A DNA stretch of 33,415 nucleotides, from positions 1 to 33,415 of the forward strand of contig NZ_JACUUA010000022.1 in NCBI RefSeq assembly GCF_014859565.1. The letters run 5' to 3'. This DNA is from Marinospirillum sp. (GTDB lineage Bacteria; Pseudomonadota; Gammaproteobacteria; Pseudomonadales; Halomonadaceae). Under the pieces are notes generated by a model that worked only from the letters and a program-made list of their open reading frames with translations, was not told the DNA's origin and did not search any database. The position numbers and the translations under genes were made by a program. The first letter of the stretch is position 1. The number at the start of each line of letters is the position of its first letter. Positions 8,193-17,887 of this stretch are shown in pieces.

Positions 8193-9569
8193 ATGAAAAT
8201 CATCATTCTCGGGGCGGGTCAGGTCGGCGGCAGTCTGGCTGAAAATCTAGCAGGGGAAGAAAACGACATCACGGTGGTGGATAGTGATCCCAACCGCCTA
8301 AGGGATCTGCAGAACAAGCTGGATATTCGTATTATTCAGGGCAAGGCTTCTTATCCAGCAGTACTGCGTCGGGCTGGCTGTGAAGATGCCGACATGTTGA
8401 TTGCCGTAACCAACTCGGATGAAGTGAACATGGTGGCTTGTCAGGTCGCCCATGCGTTATTCAACACCCCCACCAAAATTGCACGCGTGCGTTCTGCCGC
8501 TTACCTGTCTCGTAAAGGTTTGTTTCGTACCGAACGGGGCTTTGATATTGATGTATTAATCAGCCCGGAACAGGTGGTCACCAATCATATCCGTCGTCTG
8601 ATTGAATATCCCGGTGCCTTGCAGGTGCTGGATTTTTCCAATGGCCTGGTGCAGCTGGTGGCTGTCAAGGCACACCACGGCGGTCCCTTGATTGGCCAGG
8701 AGTTGTCCGCCCTGCGTAAACACATACCCAATGTGGATACCCGTGTAGCCGCCATTTACCGCCAGAATCAGGCACTGATCCCCAAGGGTGACACCATCAT
8801 CCAGGTAGGCGATGAAGTGTTTTTTATTGCTGCGCGCAAGGATATCCGAGCGGTGATGAGTGAGATGCGGCGGGTTGATCACAGCTACAAGCGCATCATT
8901 ATTGCTGGTGGTGGCAACATTGGTGAGCGCTTGGCGGAAAGCCTGCAGAACGAGTACCAGGTCAAACTGATTGAATACAGCCCCCAGCGCTGCAATGAGC
9001 TGGCAGACAAGCTGGAACGCACTGTAGTACTGCACGGCAGTGCCACCGATAAAAACCTGCTGCAAGAAGAAAGCATTGAGGATGTGGACATCTTCTGCGC
9101 GGTCACCAACGATGACGAGGTCAATATCATGTCATCCATGCTGGCGAAACGCATGGGTGCCGGCAAGGTTATGACGCTAATCAATAATGCGGCTTATGTG
9201 GATCTGGTACAGGGTGGCGAGGTTGATATTGCTTTTTCACCTCAGCTGGCCACCATCGGTAGCCTGCTGACCCATGTGCGTCGCGGCCAGGTAAAAAACG
9301 TTCACTCACTGCGTCGCGGGGCTGCTGAAGCCATTGAAGCTGTTGCCATCGGTGATGAAAAAAGCTCCAAAATTGTTGGTCGTGCTATTGAAGACGTACA
9401 ACTACCGGAAGGGGTCACCATTGGTGCACTGGTGAGAGACAAAGAGGTGTTGATTGCTCATGATAACCTGATCATCCAGTCTGGCGACCAGGTCATCCTG
9501 TTCCTGGTCGACAAACGAAAAATCCGGGAAGTGGAGCAACTGTTTGCCGTAGGTATCACTTTTATCTGA
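8193..9569 (+). CDS. trkA: Trk system potassium transporter regulatory subunit TrkA
   Basis: TrkA is the peripheral NAD(H)/nucleotide-binding subunit that gates TrkH. The 458-aa protein has the standard duplicated architecture: an RCK-N Rossmann fold with GAGQVG near residue 7 and its RCK-C domain, then a second Rossmann motif GGGNIG near residue 238 and a second RCK-C domain. The conserved TNSDEVNM and TNDDEVNIM repeats underline the duplication. AAGGAG precedes the ATG at about 8 bases. The gene converges on the antiporter with only 6 bases between the stops, and no terminator hairpin was seen there. Confidence 0.97.
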   Translation: MKIIILGAGQVGGSLAENLAGEENDITVVDSDPNRLRDLQNKLDIRIIQGKASYPAVLRRAGCEDADMLIAVTNSDEVNMVACQVAHALFNTPTKIARVRSAAYLSRKGLFRTERGFDIDVLISPEQVVTNHIRRLIEYPGALQVLDFSNGLVQLVAVKAHHGGPLIGQELSALRKHIPNVDTRVAAIYRQNQALIPKGDTIIQVGDEVFFIAARKDIRAVMSEMRRVDHSYKRIIIAGGGNIGERLAESLQNEYQVKLIEYSPQRCNELADKLERTVVLHGSATDKNLLQEESIEDVDIFCAVTNDDEVNIMSSMLAKRMGAGKVMTLINNAAYVDLVQGGEVDIAFSPQLATIGSLLTHVRRGQVKNVHSLRRGAAEAIEAVAIGDEKSSKIVGRAIEDVQLPEGVTIGALVRDKEVLIAHDNLIIQSGDQVILFLVDKRKIREVEQLFAVGITFI

Positions 9570-9575
9570 GCCACA

Positions 9576-10526
9576 TCACCCGAACAGCCACCACTGATAC
9601 CCGGCAAAGCACAACAACAAGGCGGCACCTTCGTAACGATTGATGCGGCCTTGCTTTTTTATACCTAAAGAAACAGCCAGCAGGACAAGAGTTAATCCCA
9701 TCATAACTGGCAAATCTCGCAGCAGCAGCGCCTGATCCAAGCCACCACTACTGAGCAGTAAGGGGATTGGTAATACCGCCAACAGGTTAAAAATATTCGA
9801 GCCGATCACGTTGCCAATCACTAGATCTGCCTGATTGCGGCGAGCAGCGGCAATACTGGCCGCCAGCTCCGGCAAACTGGTGCCTATCGCCACCAGCGTC
9901 AATCCAATGACCATGTCGCTAATACCCAAAGCCACGGCCAGCTCTACAGCGCCCCATACCAGCAGTCGAGCACTGACCACCAGCAAGACCAGTCCCACCA
10001 GCATCCACATCAAGGCCTTGCCTTTGCTCATGGGTTGCAAGACATCATTCACCTCATCCAGTAAGGCATCACTTTTACCCTGACGGGTTAACCAGTAGCT
10101 ATAGGTAATAAAAGCCACCAGCAAGAACAACAACACCACCCCTTTCCAGACCACCAGTTGCAGATTCAGCAGTAACAGCACTGCAATCACAGTGATACCC
10201 AGCAGCAAAGGCAGCTCTCGACGAATCAAACCTGAGGCCACCGCAATCGGACTCAGCAAAGCCGTAAGCCCGAGAACCAAGGCAATGTTGGTGATGTTGG
10301 AGCCAATCACATTACCCACCGCCAACCCCGGATTACCATCCAGTGAGGCCTGCAGTGATACCAGCATTTCCGGTGCTGAAGTACCGAATCCCATCAACAG
10401 CATCCCGATCACCAGCACCGGCACACCCAGCCGCTCAGCGGTGACACAGGCACCCACCACAAAACGGTCTGCACTCCAGACCAGCAAAACCAGACCCACC
10501 AGCACCGCAACAAGATGAATGATCAC
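9576..10526 (-). CDS. Calcium/sodium antiporter, CaCA family (YrbG-like)
   Basis: This is an inner-membrane cation exchanger of the CaCA superfamily. The 316-aa protein is nearly all membrane helix and shows the two inverted alpha-repeats. The first contains GFGTSAPEMLVS and GNVIGSNITN, the second AIGTSLPELAAS and GNVIGSNIFN; the acidic residue of each repeat belongs to the cation site. The start codon is GTG at 10526-10524, with only a weak GAG upstream, but no better start exists before the first helix. Its pairing with Trk suggests a block of cation-homeostasis genes. Confidence 0.93.
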   Translation of the reverse strand: MIIHLVAVLVGLVLLVWSADRFVVGACVTAERLGVPVLVIGMLLMGFGTSAPEMLVSLQASLDGNPGLAVGNVIGSNITNIALVLGLTALLSPIAVASGLIRRELPLLLGITVIAVLLLLNLQLVVWKGVVLLFLLVAFITYSYWLTRQGKSDALLDEVNDVLQPMSKGKALMWMLVGLVLLVVSARLLVWGAVELAVALGISDMVIGLTLVAIGTSLPELAASIAAARRNQADLVIGNVIGSNIFNLLAVLPIPLLLSSGGLDQALLLRDLPVMMGLTLVLLAVSLGIKKQGRINRYEGAALLLCFAGYQWWLFG

Positions 10527-10647
10527 AAAAATACTCTAATTAGTTAAAAACGCAGGCATATTACACCCTTGGTCTGGTTGCAGGAAATAACAGACCCACT
10601 AGACTCAGATAATTAAAACAAAAGCACTTTTACACAGGAGCTAAACT

Positions 10648-11031
10648 ATGGCTAGGGTTCTGGTTGTTGATGATGAACCGAACATAGTGCTGTCACTGGA
10701 ATTTCTGATGCAACAGGCAGGCTTTGAGGTTTCTACCGCTCAGGATGGTGAAACAGCTCTTGAACTGGTTGACAAAACTCCGCCTGACTTGCTGCTGCTG
10801 GATATCAGCCTGCCCGGTATCAGTGGTTTTGAGGTTCTGGAAGCACTGCGTGCACAGGAAGCCTTCAGGAAACTACCCATAGTGATGCTCACAGCGCATG
10901 GCCGCGAGGTTGAGCGAGAGAAAGGATTGGCACTGGGTGCTGATGACTATATCACCAAGCCTTTTTCTACCCGCCAACTGGTCGAAAAAGTAAAAATGCT
11001 GCTGCAGGAGCAGGATTCCCAGGGAGAATAA
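10648..11031 (+). CDS. Stand-alone response regulator receiver (CheY-like)
   Basis: This is a single receiver domain of 127 aa with no output domain. The acidic pair is Asp8/Asp9, the phosphoacceptor Asp52 ([10 protein letters not shown]), the switch Thr82 (VMLTAHG) and the conserved Lys104 (ITKPFS). CAGGAG precedes the ATG at about 7 bases. It is the first gene of an operon that continues, 2 bases later, with the sensor-exonuclease fusion and ends with a symporter-kinase lacking its own receiver. It is therefore a plausible phosphoacceptor for that kinase. Kinases of the CrbS/MxtR type usually carry a fused receiver, so a split arrangement is inferred. Confidence 0.92.
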   Translation: MARVLVVDDEPNIVLSLEFLMQQAGFEVSTAQDGETALELVDKTPPDLLLLDISLPGISGFEVLEALRAQEAFRKLPIVMLTAHGREVEREKGLALGADDYITKPFSTRQLVEKVKMLLQEQDSQGE

Positions 11032-11033
11032 TC

Positions 11034-13070
11034 ATGCCTCCACGTCAAAAACTCCTGGGAATCTGGATGCTGTTAACCGGCATCACTCTCTTTGCCGGTC
11101 TGTTTTGCGCCCTTTGGCTGGACAGCCAGTTGCAACTGGAAACCGGCACGCGCATTCTGCTTTGGCTGCTATCGCTTTCCGGCGGCATTATGCTGCTGCT
11201 GATTGGTATTCCGCTGGAAGTCCGGCTTTTCCGCCCGCTGCGCCACTTACAGGTGCAAATGGCACGCCTTGCTGCCAATCCCGATGCCCAACAGGACTAC
11301 CCACCCGAAGGCTGGTTGCAACCACTGCATCCAGACCTGACACGCCTGCGAACTGGCTGGCGGCAGGATCGCGCCAAACTAGGTGAAGCCAGAATTCAAG
11401 GAGCCAAAGACGCTGCTCGCATTCGTCAAGAGCTGGAAGCCCTGTTGCAGGTATTAAAAATTCCACTGCTGTTATGTGACCGCCACCAGCGACTGCTGCT
11501 GTTTAACCCTGCAGCAGAAGAACTGTTTGCTGGAAACCCGGCACTAGGACTAGGACGCAGACTGGAAGAGTTATTACCTGCACCCAGCCTGACGGATGCA
11601 CTTAAACACCTGCCAAAGGATGGCAGTGCACGACAATTGTTACTGCCTCATCATAATCGCTGGTATCTCTGTGACCTGCGCCGTGTTATTGCTAGTCAGG
11701 GCGAGGCTTTATTAACACTTGAAGATGCCACCGAGCGCCAGAAGTCCGATCAACGCTGGCGCAAGCCCCTATCCAGCCTGTTACCCGCACTGCGTGGACA
11801 TGCCGCCAATCTGGCCACCGCCGGAGAGGTACTCAGCAGTGGTGGCACCTCTCCAGAGCTGGGTCAACGTCTGCAGAACGCCATGCACGAAGACAGCCAG
11901 GCCATGGGCAGCCTGATTGCTGAACTGGCTCAGTTACTGGAAACCCTGCACCTTGATCAAGGGCAGTTGAGTGATACCTGGTCTAATGACCTCTGGCAGG
12001 CTCTAACTCCCGGGCTGAAACAAGATGGGTTGACACTAACGCCTATTGGCATTCCGCTCTGGCTAAGAGCCGACAGCCCCAGTTTACTGGCGCTCTTACA
12101 ACGCCTGTTAACCCTGCTGCATACACACACCGGACAAACAGACTTTGAAACCGAAATTCAGCTGGGCAACAACCGGGTTTATCTGGATCTCATCTGGCAG
12201 GGTGAGCCACTGCAATTAAAAGATCTGCAAAGCTGGGCTGATCTGGCTATTGCGGATGAAACCCTATCACCCAGACTAGGCGATATTTTACGCCGCCACT
12301 CCAGTGACTGGTGGAGCCTGAAAGATTCCGACAAACGTTTTGCGCGTCTGCGTATTCCACTGCCACCTGCCAAAAGAGTTTATCCCCCTCTGCCAGTCAT
12401 TGAAGCACGCCCTGAGTTTCATGATTTCAGTATTGCTGATTTACCTCCACCCACCAGCGAGCTGAAAAAACTGCCACTCAACCAGCTTGAAATGGTGGTT
12501 TTTGATACCGAAACCACAGGTCTTAAGTTGCGCGAAGGTGACCGAGTAATCAGTATCGGCGGCTGCCGGATAGTGAATGGTCGCCTGCTGGCACAGGAAG
12601 TGTTTGATCAAAAGGTCAATCCTGGTCGCCCGATTCCACCGGCCAGCACTCGAATTCATGGATTAACCGACAGCGATGTTGAACACAGCCCACCCATGAG
12701 TGTGATATTGCCCCGTTTTCGTGAATTTGTGGGCAATGGTGTACTGGTGGCTCACAATGCAGCCTTTGATCTGCTGGCCGTCACGCTGGAAGGTAACGAG
12801 CTGGGCATCGGCTTTGAGATGCCGGTTCTGGACACCCTGCTGCTGTCACGCGGGCTGGACACTCACATGGAAGGCCATGGACTGGATGAGCTGGCCGAAC
12901 GTTTTCAGCTGACCTTTCCACCAGGTACTCGCCATACCGCCCTGGGTGATGCACGGGTGACCGCAGAACTACTGTTGGCACTACTACCAAGACTGGAAGC
13001 CAGGGGCATCACCACCCTTGATGATGCACTCTTGTTGCAGGCAGAAGTTGAAAGCCGCAATAAACGCTGA
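11034..13070 (+). CDS. Membrane sensor-like protein (TM-HAMP?-PAS-pseudokinase) fused to DEDDh 3'-5' exonuclease
   Basis: This is a 678-aa fusion. Two N-terminal membrane helices (about residues 8-28 and 38-58) leave almost no periplasmic loop. A HAMP-like linker and a coiled-coil stretch follow, then a PAS-like segment (LLLCDRHQRLLLFNPAAEELF, about residues 145-165). Next is a region laid out like the dimerisation and ATPase parts of a histidine kinase, but without a recognisable H-box His-Glu-Leu or N-box Asn. From about residue 487 there is a DnaQ/PolC-type exonuclease with all acidic residues: Asp491/Glu493 (VFDTETTGL), IHGLTD, HNAAFD (Asp579), and RHTALGDA (His634/Asp639). A ribosome site AGGGAG lies at 7 bases. 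The exonuclease should be active on nucleic acid; the purpose of the sensor part is unknown. Simpler exonucleases near symporter/DUF294 genes are known in pseudomonads. Confidence 0.85.
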   Translation: MPPRQKLLGIWMLLTGITLFAGLFCALWLDSQLQLETGTRILLWLLSLSGGIMLLLIGIPLEVRLFRPLRHLQVQMARLAANPDAQQDYPPEGWLQPLHPDLTRLRTGWRQDRAKLGEARIQGAKDAARIRQELEALLQVLKIPLLLCDRHQRLLLFNPAAEELFAGNPALGLGRRLEELLPAPSLTDALKHLPKDGSARQLLLPHHNRWYLCDLRRVIASQGEALLTLEDATERQKSDQRWRKPLSSLLPALRGHAANLATAGEVLSSGGTSPELGQRLQNAMHEDSQAMGSLIAELAQLLETLHLDQGQLSDTWSNDLWQALTPGLKQDGLTLTPIGIPLWLRADSPSLLALLQRLLTLLHTHTGQTDFETEIQLGNNRVYLDLIWQGEPLQLKDLQSWADLAIADETLSPRLGDILRRHSSDWWSLKDSDKRFARLRIPLPPAKRVYPPLPVIEARPEFHDFSIADLPPPTSELKKLPLNQLEMVVFDTETTGLKLREGDRVISIGGCRIVNGRLLAQEVFDQKVNPGRPIPPASTRIHGLTDSDVEHSPPMSVILPRFREFVGNGVLVAHNAAFDLLAVTLEGNELGIGFEMPVLDTLLLSRGLDTHMEGHGLDELAERFQLTFPPGTRHTALGDARVTAELLLALLPRLEARGITTLDDALLLQAEVESRNKR

Positions 13071-13094
13071 AGCAGATAAAAAAGGGAGCCAGGC

Positions 13095-13292
13095 ATGAAA
13101 AATGCACCTACCCAAGCACGCCTGATTGGTCTAACCCTGCTGGCTTTGTTACTGTTCTTGCCGCCACTGCTGCTGCTGTTTGATCGCCCCGGCACACTGG
13201 GGTTTTCTATCCTACCTCTTTATATTTTTATTGCGTGGCTGGTGGTGATTGGTTTGGCTGCCTGGATTCTGGAGCGGGATCATGAGAACTGA
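13095..13292 (+). CDS. Small two-helix membrane protein preceding the symporter-kinase
   Basis: This 65-aa protein has two predicted membrane helices (about residues 10-29 and 36-57) and a charged C-terminus ending ILERDHEN. It resembles the small membrane partners (DUF485/DUF4212-like) often encoded directly before SLC5 sodium:solute symporters, but I cannot assign it to a named family. GGGAG precedes the ATG. Its last 11 bases overlap the start of the symporter-kinase gene, which implies translational coupling and probably a joint membrane complex (inference). Confidence 0.75.
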   Translation: MKNAPTQARLIGLTLLALLLFLPPLLLLFDRPGTLGFSILPLYIFIAWLVVIGLAAWILERDHEN

Positions 13293-16038
13293 ACTGGTCT
13301 CACTGGCTTTTGCCTTTGGTTATCTGGCTATCCTGTTCCTGATCGCAGCCTGGGGAGATAAACGTTCCGGGCAGGGTCGCTCGATCATCAACTCTCCGGT
13401 GGTTTATAGCCTGTCGATTGCTGTCTACTGCACCGCCTGGACTTTTTACGGCAGCGTCGGGCGTGCTGCTGATTCAGGACCCAGTTTTTTACTGATTTAT
13501 CTGGGTCCCACTCTTGCCATGCTGCTGGGCTGGTTTTTGATCCGCAAAATGGTGCGCATTGCCCGCGCCCAGAAAATCACCTCCATTGCTGACTTTATCA
13601 GTGCCCGTTACGGCAAAAGTGTCGGTCTGGGTGTGCTGGTTACACTGATTGCAGTAGTGGGCATCATGCCTTACATCGCGCTGCAGTTAAAAGCCATCAC
13701 CATCAGTCATGCGGTGCTGACTGGTTACCCTTCTACCCCAGTACAAACCCTGGCTCAAGGCACCTTCTGGTTTGATAAATCCCTCTGGGTTGCTCTGGTA
13801 CTGGCTATTTTTATTATTCTATTTGGCACTCGTCATCTCGATGCCAGTGAACGCCATGAAGGTATGATCGCGGCTATTACGTTTGAATCCATCATTAAAC
13901 TGCTGGCTTTTTTTGCTGTGGGTTTGTTTGTGGTGTTCTGGTTATACGAAGGCCCGATAGATTTGTTCAGCCAAGCCGCTGCCCGACCCGACTTGATCGC
14001 TAGTCTCGGACTGAGCGCAGTTCCCGGCCAGGCGCTGGGCTGGGTAGGTACACTGGTGCTGGCCACACTGGCTTTTTTAACCCTGCCTCGTCAGTTTCAG
14101 GTGCTGGTGGTAGAAAATGTCGATGAAAAACACATTAAACGCGCCAGTTGGATGTTTCCGCTGTATCTGGTGGCCATCAACCTGTTTGTGATTCCTGTCG
14201 CTCTGGCCGGTCTGCTGCTGGGCAGTGCTGCCCAAGAGCCAGATAGTTTTGCACTAACCCTGCCGTTGGCTGCCGGACTGGAAACTCTGCCGCTGGTGGT
14301 ATTCATCGGTGGTTTATCCGCCGCAACCGGCATGGTGATCGTGGAAACCATTGCCCTCTCCACCATGGTCAGTAACCATCTGGTGATGCCCCTGCTGCTG
14401 CGCTGGAACTGGTTACATCTTGATCCAACGCGCAACCTCAGCGGTTGGTTGCTGGGCATTCGTCGGATTGCCATCCTGCTGATCCTGCTGCTGGGTTATC
14501 TTTATCATGCTTTGATTGGTGACTCTTACAGCCTAGTCACCATTGGGCTGGTATCTTTTGCTGCTGCCGCGCAATTTGCACCCGCCCTGTTAATTGGCCT
14601 TTACTGGCGTGGTGCTAACGGCAAGGGAGCAGCAGCCGGTCTGATGGGTGGTTTTTTAATCTGGAGTTACACCCTGCTACTACCGGGCTTTATTCAATCC
14701 GGCTGGATTGGCACCGATCTGATTGAGCTGGGACCCTGGGGTATTGAATGGTTGAAACCCTACGCCCTATTTGGACTGCAAGGCTGGGACATTTATACTC
14801 ATGCCCTCTTCTGGAGCATGTTATTGAATATCGGTCTACTGGCCGGCGTCTCCCTATTTACCCGCCAGAACAGTCTGGAACAAACCCAGGCCGCATTGTT
14901 CACTGAAGCTCTGCGTCCCGATGTGATGCAAACCCCCTTATGGTTAGGCCAGACCACGCGTGGTGAACTTTATCAGCTGCTGCGTCGTTATCTGGGTCGT
15001 CCTGCCACCCACCGGGTATTTGAACGTTTTGGTGATACCAGCCAACCCCGAGCGACTGATGAAGCGATAGCCCCGCCGGGATTGATCTCCAACGCTGAAC
15101 AGGCTCTGACCGGCGCACTGGGCAGTGCCTCGGCACGGGTATTAATCAACTCCGTAGTCAGAGGTGAAGCACTGGATCTGGAAGCGGTACTGAGCATCCT
15201 GGATACCACCACCCAGACCCTTGAATACAATAAACGCCTCGAACAGAAATCCACTGAACTGGCACGGATCGGTGAAGAGTTACGTACCGCCAACGAACGC
15301 TTGCGAGAAGTGGATCGTTTGAAGGATGAGTTTGTAGCCATGGTCAGCCACGAATTACGCACTCCACTCACCTCTATTCGTGCCTTTGCGGAAATCCTGC
15401 GAGACAGCCCAGAAATCTCCAATGAACAAAAAACTCATTTTTTGAGTGTGATAGTCAAAGAAAGTGAACGCCTGTCGCGCTTGATCGAAGAAATACTGGA
15501 TCTTGCCCGTCTGGAATCAGGGCGGATGCGACTGAATCCGGAGCCGGTGAATTTTTCACAACTGGCAACCGACTCTGCCGATGCCATCACACAACTCTAT
15601 GAAGAACGCGGGGTTCACCTGCTTGTCCAATTGCCCGATCAGCCCACCTGGGTCACTGCAGACCCGGATCGACTGCAACAAGTGGTGATCAACCTACTGG
15701 ACAATGCCAGTAAGTTTGCAGCCAACCATCAGGCAGAAGTACTGATGCAGCTGGAAGCACACGGGCAACACTGGCGATTGGCAGTGGAAGATAATGGCAG
15801 TGGTATTGCAGATGAAGAGCGTGACAAGGTCTTTGAAAAATTCCACCAGATACAACAACATGGCCAGCCGACAACAGGCAGACCCCGAGGCACCGGACTA
15901 GGGCTACCCATCAGTCGCGGCATTATTGCACACCTCGGAGGTCGCTTGTGGGTTGAGAAACCCCGCCATCTGTGCGGTGCTCGCCTGGTCATTGAACTGC
16001 CCGCAAGAGAACCTCCTGTAACAGACCTGCAGAAATGA
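13282..16038 (+). CDS. SLC5 sodium/solute symporter-like sensor histidine kinase (CrbS/MxtR type)
   Basis: The protein is 918 aa from the ATG at 13282, which has GGAG at 7 bases and overlaps the preceding gene. An upstream ATG at 13249 is less likely. About 540 N-terminal residues form the many-helix SLC5/SSS transporter fold (VYSLSIAVYCTAWTFYGSVG is typical). A STAC-like linker, a coiled coil (about residues 650-680) and a HisKA domain with His690 (VSHELRTPLTS) follow. The HATPase has NLLDNASKF (Asn808), EDNGSGI and GTGLGLPIS. It has no PAS domain and no C-terminal receiver, unlike the longer CbrA/CrbS/MxtR relatives. Those kinases respond to acetate, histidine or related carbon metabolism, but this one's ligand is unknown. 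Its partner is probably the free receiver at 10648. Confidence 0.93.
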   Translation: MRTELVSLAFAFGYLAILFLIAAWGDKRSGQGRSIINSPVVYSLSIAVYCTAWTFYGSVGRAADSGPSFLLIYLGPTLAMLLGWFLIRKMVRIARAQKITSIADFISARYGKSVGLGVLVTLIAVVGIMPYIALQLKAITISHAVLTGYPSTPVQTLAQGTFWFDKSLWVALVLAIFIILFGTRHLDASERHEGMIAAITFESIIKLLAFFAVGLFVVFWLYEGPIDLFSQAAARPDLIASLGLSAVPGQALGWVGTLVLATLAFLTLPRQFQVLVVENVDEKHIKRASWMFPLYLVAINLFVIPVALAGLLLGSAAQEPDSFALTLPLAAGLETLPLVVFIGGLSAATGMVIVETIALSTMVSNHLVMPLLLRWNWLHLDPTRNLSGWLLGIRRIAILLILLLGYLYHALIGDSYSLVTIGLVSFAAAAQFAPALLIGLYWRGANGKGAAAGLMGGFLIWSYTLLLPGFIQSGWIGTDLIELGPWGIEWLKPYALFGLQGWDIYTHALFWSMLLNIGLLAGVSLFTRQNSLEQTQAALFTEALRPDVMQTPLWLGQTTRGELYQLLRRYLGRPATHRVFERFGDTSQPRATDEAIAPPGLISNAEQALTGALGSASARVLINSVVRGEALDLEAVLSILDTTTQTLEYNKRLEQKSTELARIGEELRTANERLREVDRLKDEFVAMVSHELRTPLTSIRAFAEILRDSPEISNEQKTHFLSVIVKESERLSRLIEEILDLARLESGRMRLNPEPVNFSQLATDSADAITQLYEERGVHLLVQLPDQPTWVTADPDRLQQVVINLLDNASKFAANHQAEVLMQLEAHGQHWRLAVEDNGSGIADEERDKVFEKFHQIQQHGQPTTGRPRGTGLGLPISRGIIAHLGGRLWVEKPRHLCGARLVIELPAREPPVTDLQK

Positions 16039-16148
16039 AAAACTCTATAACAGAATTGTTTAATATCAGTGAAACAGCAATAATACGTTGCGAGCAAAAC
16101 GGTGATCTGCTGTTAAAAATCAGGATAGTAGACAAAGCAGATCACTAA
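16035..16148 (+). CDS. Possible 37-aa small protein overlapping the kinase stop
   Basis: An ATG at 16035 overlaps the kinase TGA in the ATGA arrangement typical of translationally coupled genes. The frame runs 37 codons to TAA at 16146. The peptide begins MKNSITELFNISE and contains LLLKIRIVDK, with ordinary amino-acid composition. There is no separate strong ribosome site. The last third of the frame coincides with a 10-bp inverted repeat, so the open frame could be accidental. I recognise no family. Confidence 0.3.
   Translation: MKNSITELFNISETAIIRCEQNGDLLLKIRIVDKADH
16102..16145 (+). terminator. Long-loop inverted repeat after the kinase gene
   Basis: GTGATCTGCT (16102-16111) and AGCAGATCAC (16136-16145) are perfect 10-base inverted copies separated by 24 bases. 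A T5 run follows about 9 bases later (16155-16159), so this is at best a weak intrinsic terminator. It may instead be a protein-binding site or an mRNA 3'-stabilising hairpin between the kinase operon and the chemoreceptor gene. Confidence 0.35.
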
Positions 16149-16184
16149 AGGAGTTTTTCAGGAATAAAACTAAGGGGGAAAGGT

Positions 16185-17852
16185 ATGTCTGTTCATCACG
16201 CAAGGGGGCCGAATTCAATTCGCAACCTGTTATATCTGCTGGTTGTTGTTTTTGTACTGGTAGTGCTGACCATCATTTCACTGGCTTACACCGGATTTTC
16301 TTATCAACAACAACAATACAGTGACAATTATAACAACCGCATGGTGCCGCTTTATGAAGTTGAGCGTATCGGTGCTTTACTGGAAGAATCACGCGCCCAT
16401 CTGCTGCTATCCATCCAGCATGATCCAACCAGCCCGTTTGCCAATGATCACGACCATCCAACCAGTATGCACACCAACCGGGTGCGCGACAACCTGAAGG
16501 AAGTGGAACGCCTCTGGACATCCTTTGCCAGCAAACCCCGCGGCTCACTCGCTGCCCAACTCGCCGCTGATTATCGCAACACCGTCACAGCCTATACCAG
16601 AGAAGCGGTACAACCCGCCTTGGAGCTGCTGGATGCCGGTGAGTATTATCAGGCCAATGCCCAGATTCTGCTGTATGTTAACCCACTGTTCATCAACTCA
16701 TCCAAGGCTCAGGCGGCCATGAGCAATCGCTTGTTACAGGGTGCAGAAGAAGCCTACTCCACTATGATGGATCGCTCTCAATTATTGACCTTGCTGCTTT
16801 TTGCTGCCGGTGCTGTCGGTATCCTGCTGGCAGTGGGTTTTGCCATCTATGTTATCCGCTCCATCAATCAAGGCATTAACGCCCTCTCCTCCTTGGCTGA
16901 GCGCATGTCTCAGGGTGATCTGCGTGTTGCAGAAAATCCCCGTGATGCTTCCGGTGAATTAGGCCTTATCCTTCAGCAGTTTCGCGAAGCCCGTAACAAA
17001 CTACGCGGCACAGTGGAAAGCCTGCTGAACAACAGCAACCAGCTGGGTGAGCTGGCGGATAAAGGCTCCGTGATTGCAGAGCAGGCTCGCAACAGCGTAC
17101 AACAGCAAAAGCTGGAAACCGACATGGTGGCTACCGCCATGAACGAAATGAACGCCACGGTTCATGAAGTGGCACAACATGCTGAAAATGCAGCTATCAG
17201 TGCCAACACTGCAGATGAGGAAGCTGGTCAGGGTCGTCAGGTGGTAACCGAAAGTGTAGACAGCATGAATCAGCTGGCAGCAGAGGTTGAAGATGCCGCG
17301 CGGGTGATTCAGGATCTGGTCAGTGATGCCAACGAAATTGGCAGTGTGGTGGATGTGATTCGTGACATTGCAGAACAAACCAACCTGTTGGCTCTGAATG
17401 CCGCCATTGAAGCAGCCCGTGCCGGTGAGCAGGGTCGTGGTTTTGCGGTCGTGGCTGATGAAGTCCGTACTCTTGCCAGCCGCACCCAGGAGTCCACCAC
17501 CAAAATCAACACCATGATTGCCCATCTGCAACAGGGTGCCGCCAATGCCTCCAAGGTTATGGCACGCAGTCTGGATCGTGCTCACGAAGGTGTGGACAAG
17601 GCCGCACAGGCCAGCAAGGCACTGGATAATATCACTCAGCTGATTTCCAGTATGAATGAAATGAACATTCAGATTGCCAGTGCCGCAGAAGAACAAAGCG
17701 CAGTTGCTGAAGAAATGAACCTGAACCTGACTCGTATCAACGAAGCGGCTGACCAAACGGCTGACGCCTCCGAACAAACCGCCACCAGCAGCCATGAAAT
17801 TGCCCGTCTGGCTCATGACCTCAAGGCAACTGCTGGTCAGTTCAAGGTCTGA
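16185..17852 (+). CDS. Methyl-accepting chemotaxis protein
   Basis: This is a 555-aa transmembrane chemoreceptor. A first membrane helix (about residues 13-35) and a second (about 200-222) bracket a periplasmic domain of about 165 residues with the helical pattern of a four-helix-bundle ligand domain. A HAMP domain follows, and then the long methyl-accepting coiled coil, whose hairpin tip reads [20 protein letters not shown] and [15 protein letters not shown], contacting CheA and CheW. There is no C-terminal NWETF-like pentapeptide for CheR tethering. AAGGGGGAAAGG directly precedes the ATG. The ligand is unknown; proximity to the symporter-kinase operon is suggestive only. Confidence 0.95.
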   Translation: MSVHHARGPNSIRNLLYLLVVVFVLVVLTIISLAYTGFSYQQQQYSDNYNNRMVPLYEVERIGALLEESRAHLLLSIQHDPTSPFANDHDHPTSMHTNRVRDNLKEVERLWTSFASKPRGSLAAQLAADYRNTVTAYTREAVQPALELLDAGEYYQANAQILLYVNPLFINSSKAQAAMSNRLLQGAEEAYSTMMDRSQLLTLLLFAAGAVGILLAVGFAIYVIRSINQGINALSSLAERMSQGDLRVAENPRDASGELGLILQQFREARNKLRGTVESLLNNSNQLGELADKGSVIAEQARNSVQQQKLETDMVATAMNEMNATVHEVAQHAENAAISANTADEEAGQGRQVVTESVDSMNQLAAEVEDAARVIQDLVSDANEIGSVVDVIRDIAEQTNLLALNAAIEAARAGEQGRGFAVVADEVRTLASRTQESTTKINTMIAHLQQGAANASKVMARSLDRAHEGVDKAAQASKALDNITQLISSMNEMNIQIASAAEEQSAVAEEMNLNLTRINEAADQTADASEQTATSSHEIARLAHDLKATAGQFKV

Positions 17853-17861
17853 GTCTTCTAG

Positions 17862-17887
17862 TCTCTGCTGCCAGAGGGCAGCAGAGA
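17862..17887. terminator. 11-bp GC-rich hairpin after the chemoreceptor gene
   Basis: TCTCTGCTGCC (17862-17872) and GGCAGCAGAGA (17877-17887) form a perfect 11-bp stem with a 4-base loop, 10 bases after the chemoreceptor stop. No U-tract follows on either strand, so it may act as a rho-dependent or stabilising 3' end rather than as an intrinsic terminator. Confidence 0.5.
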
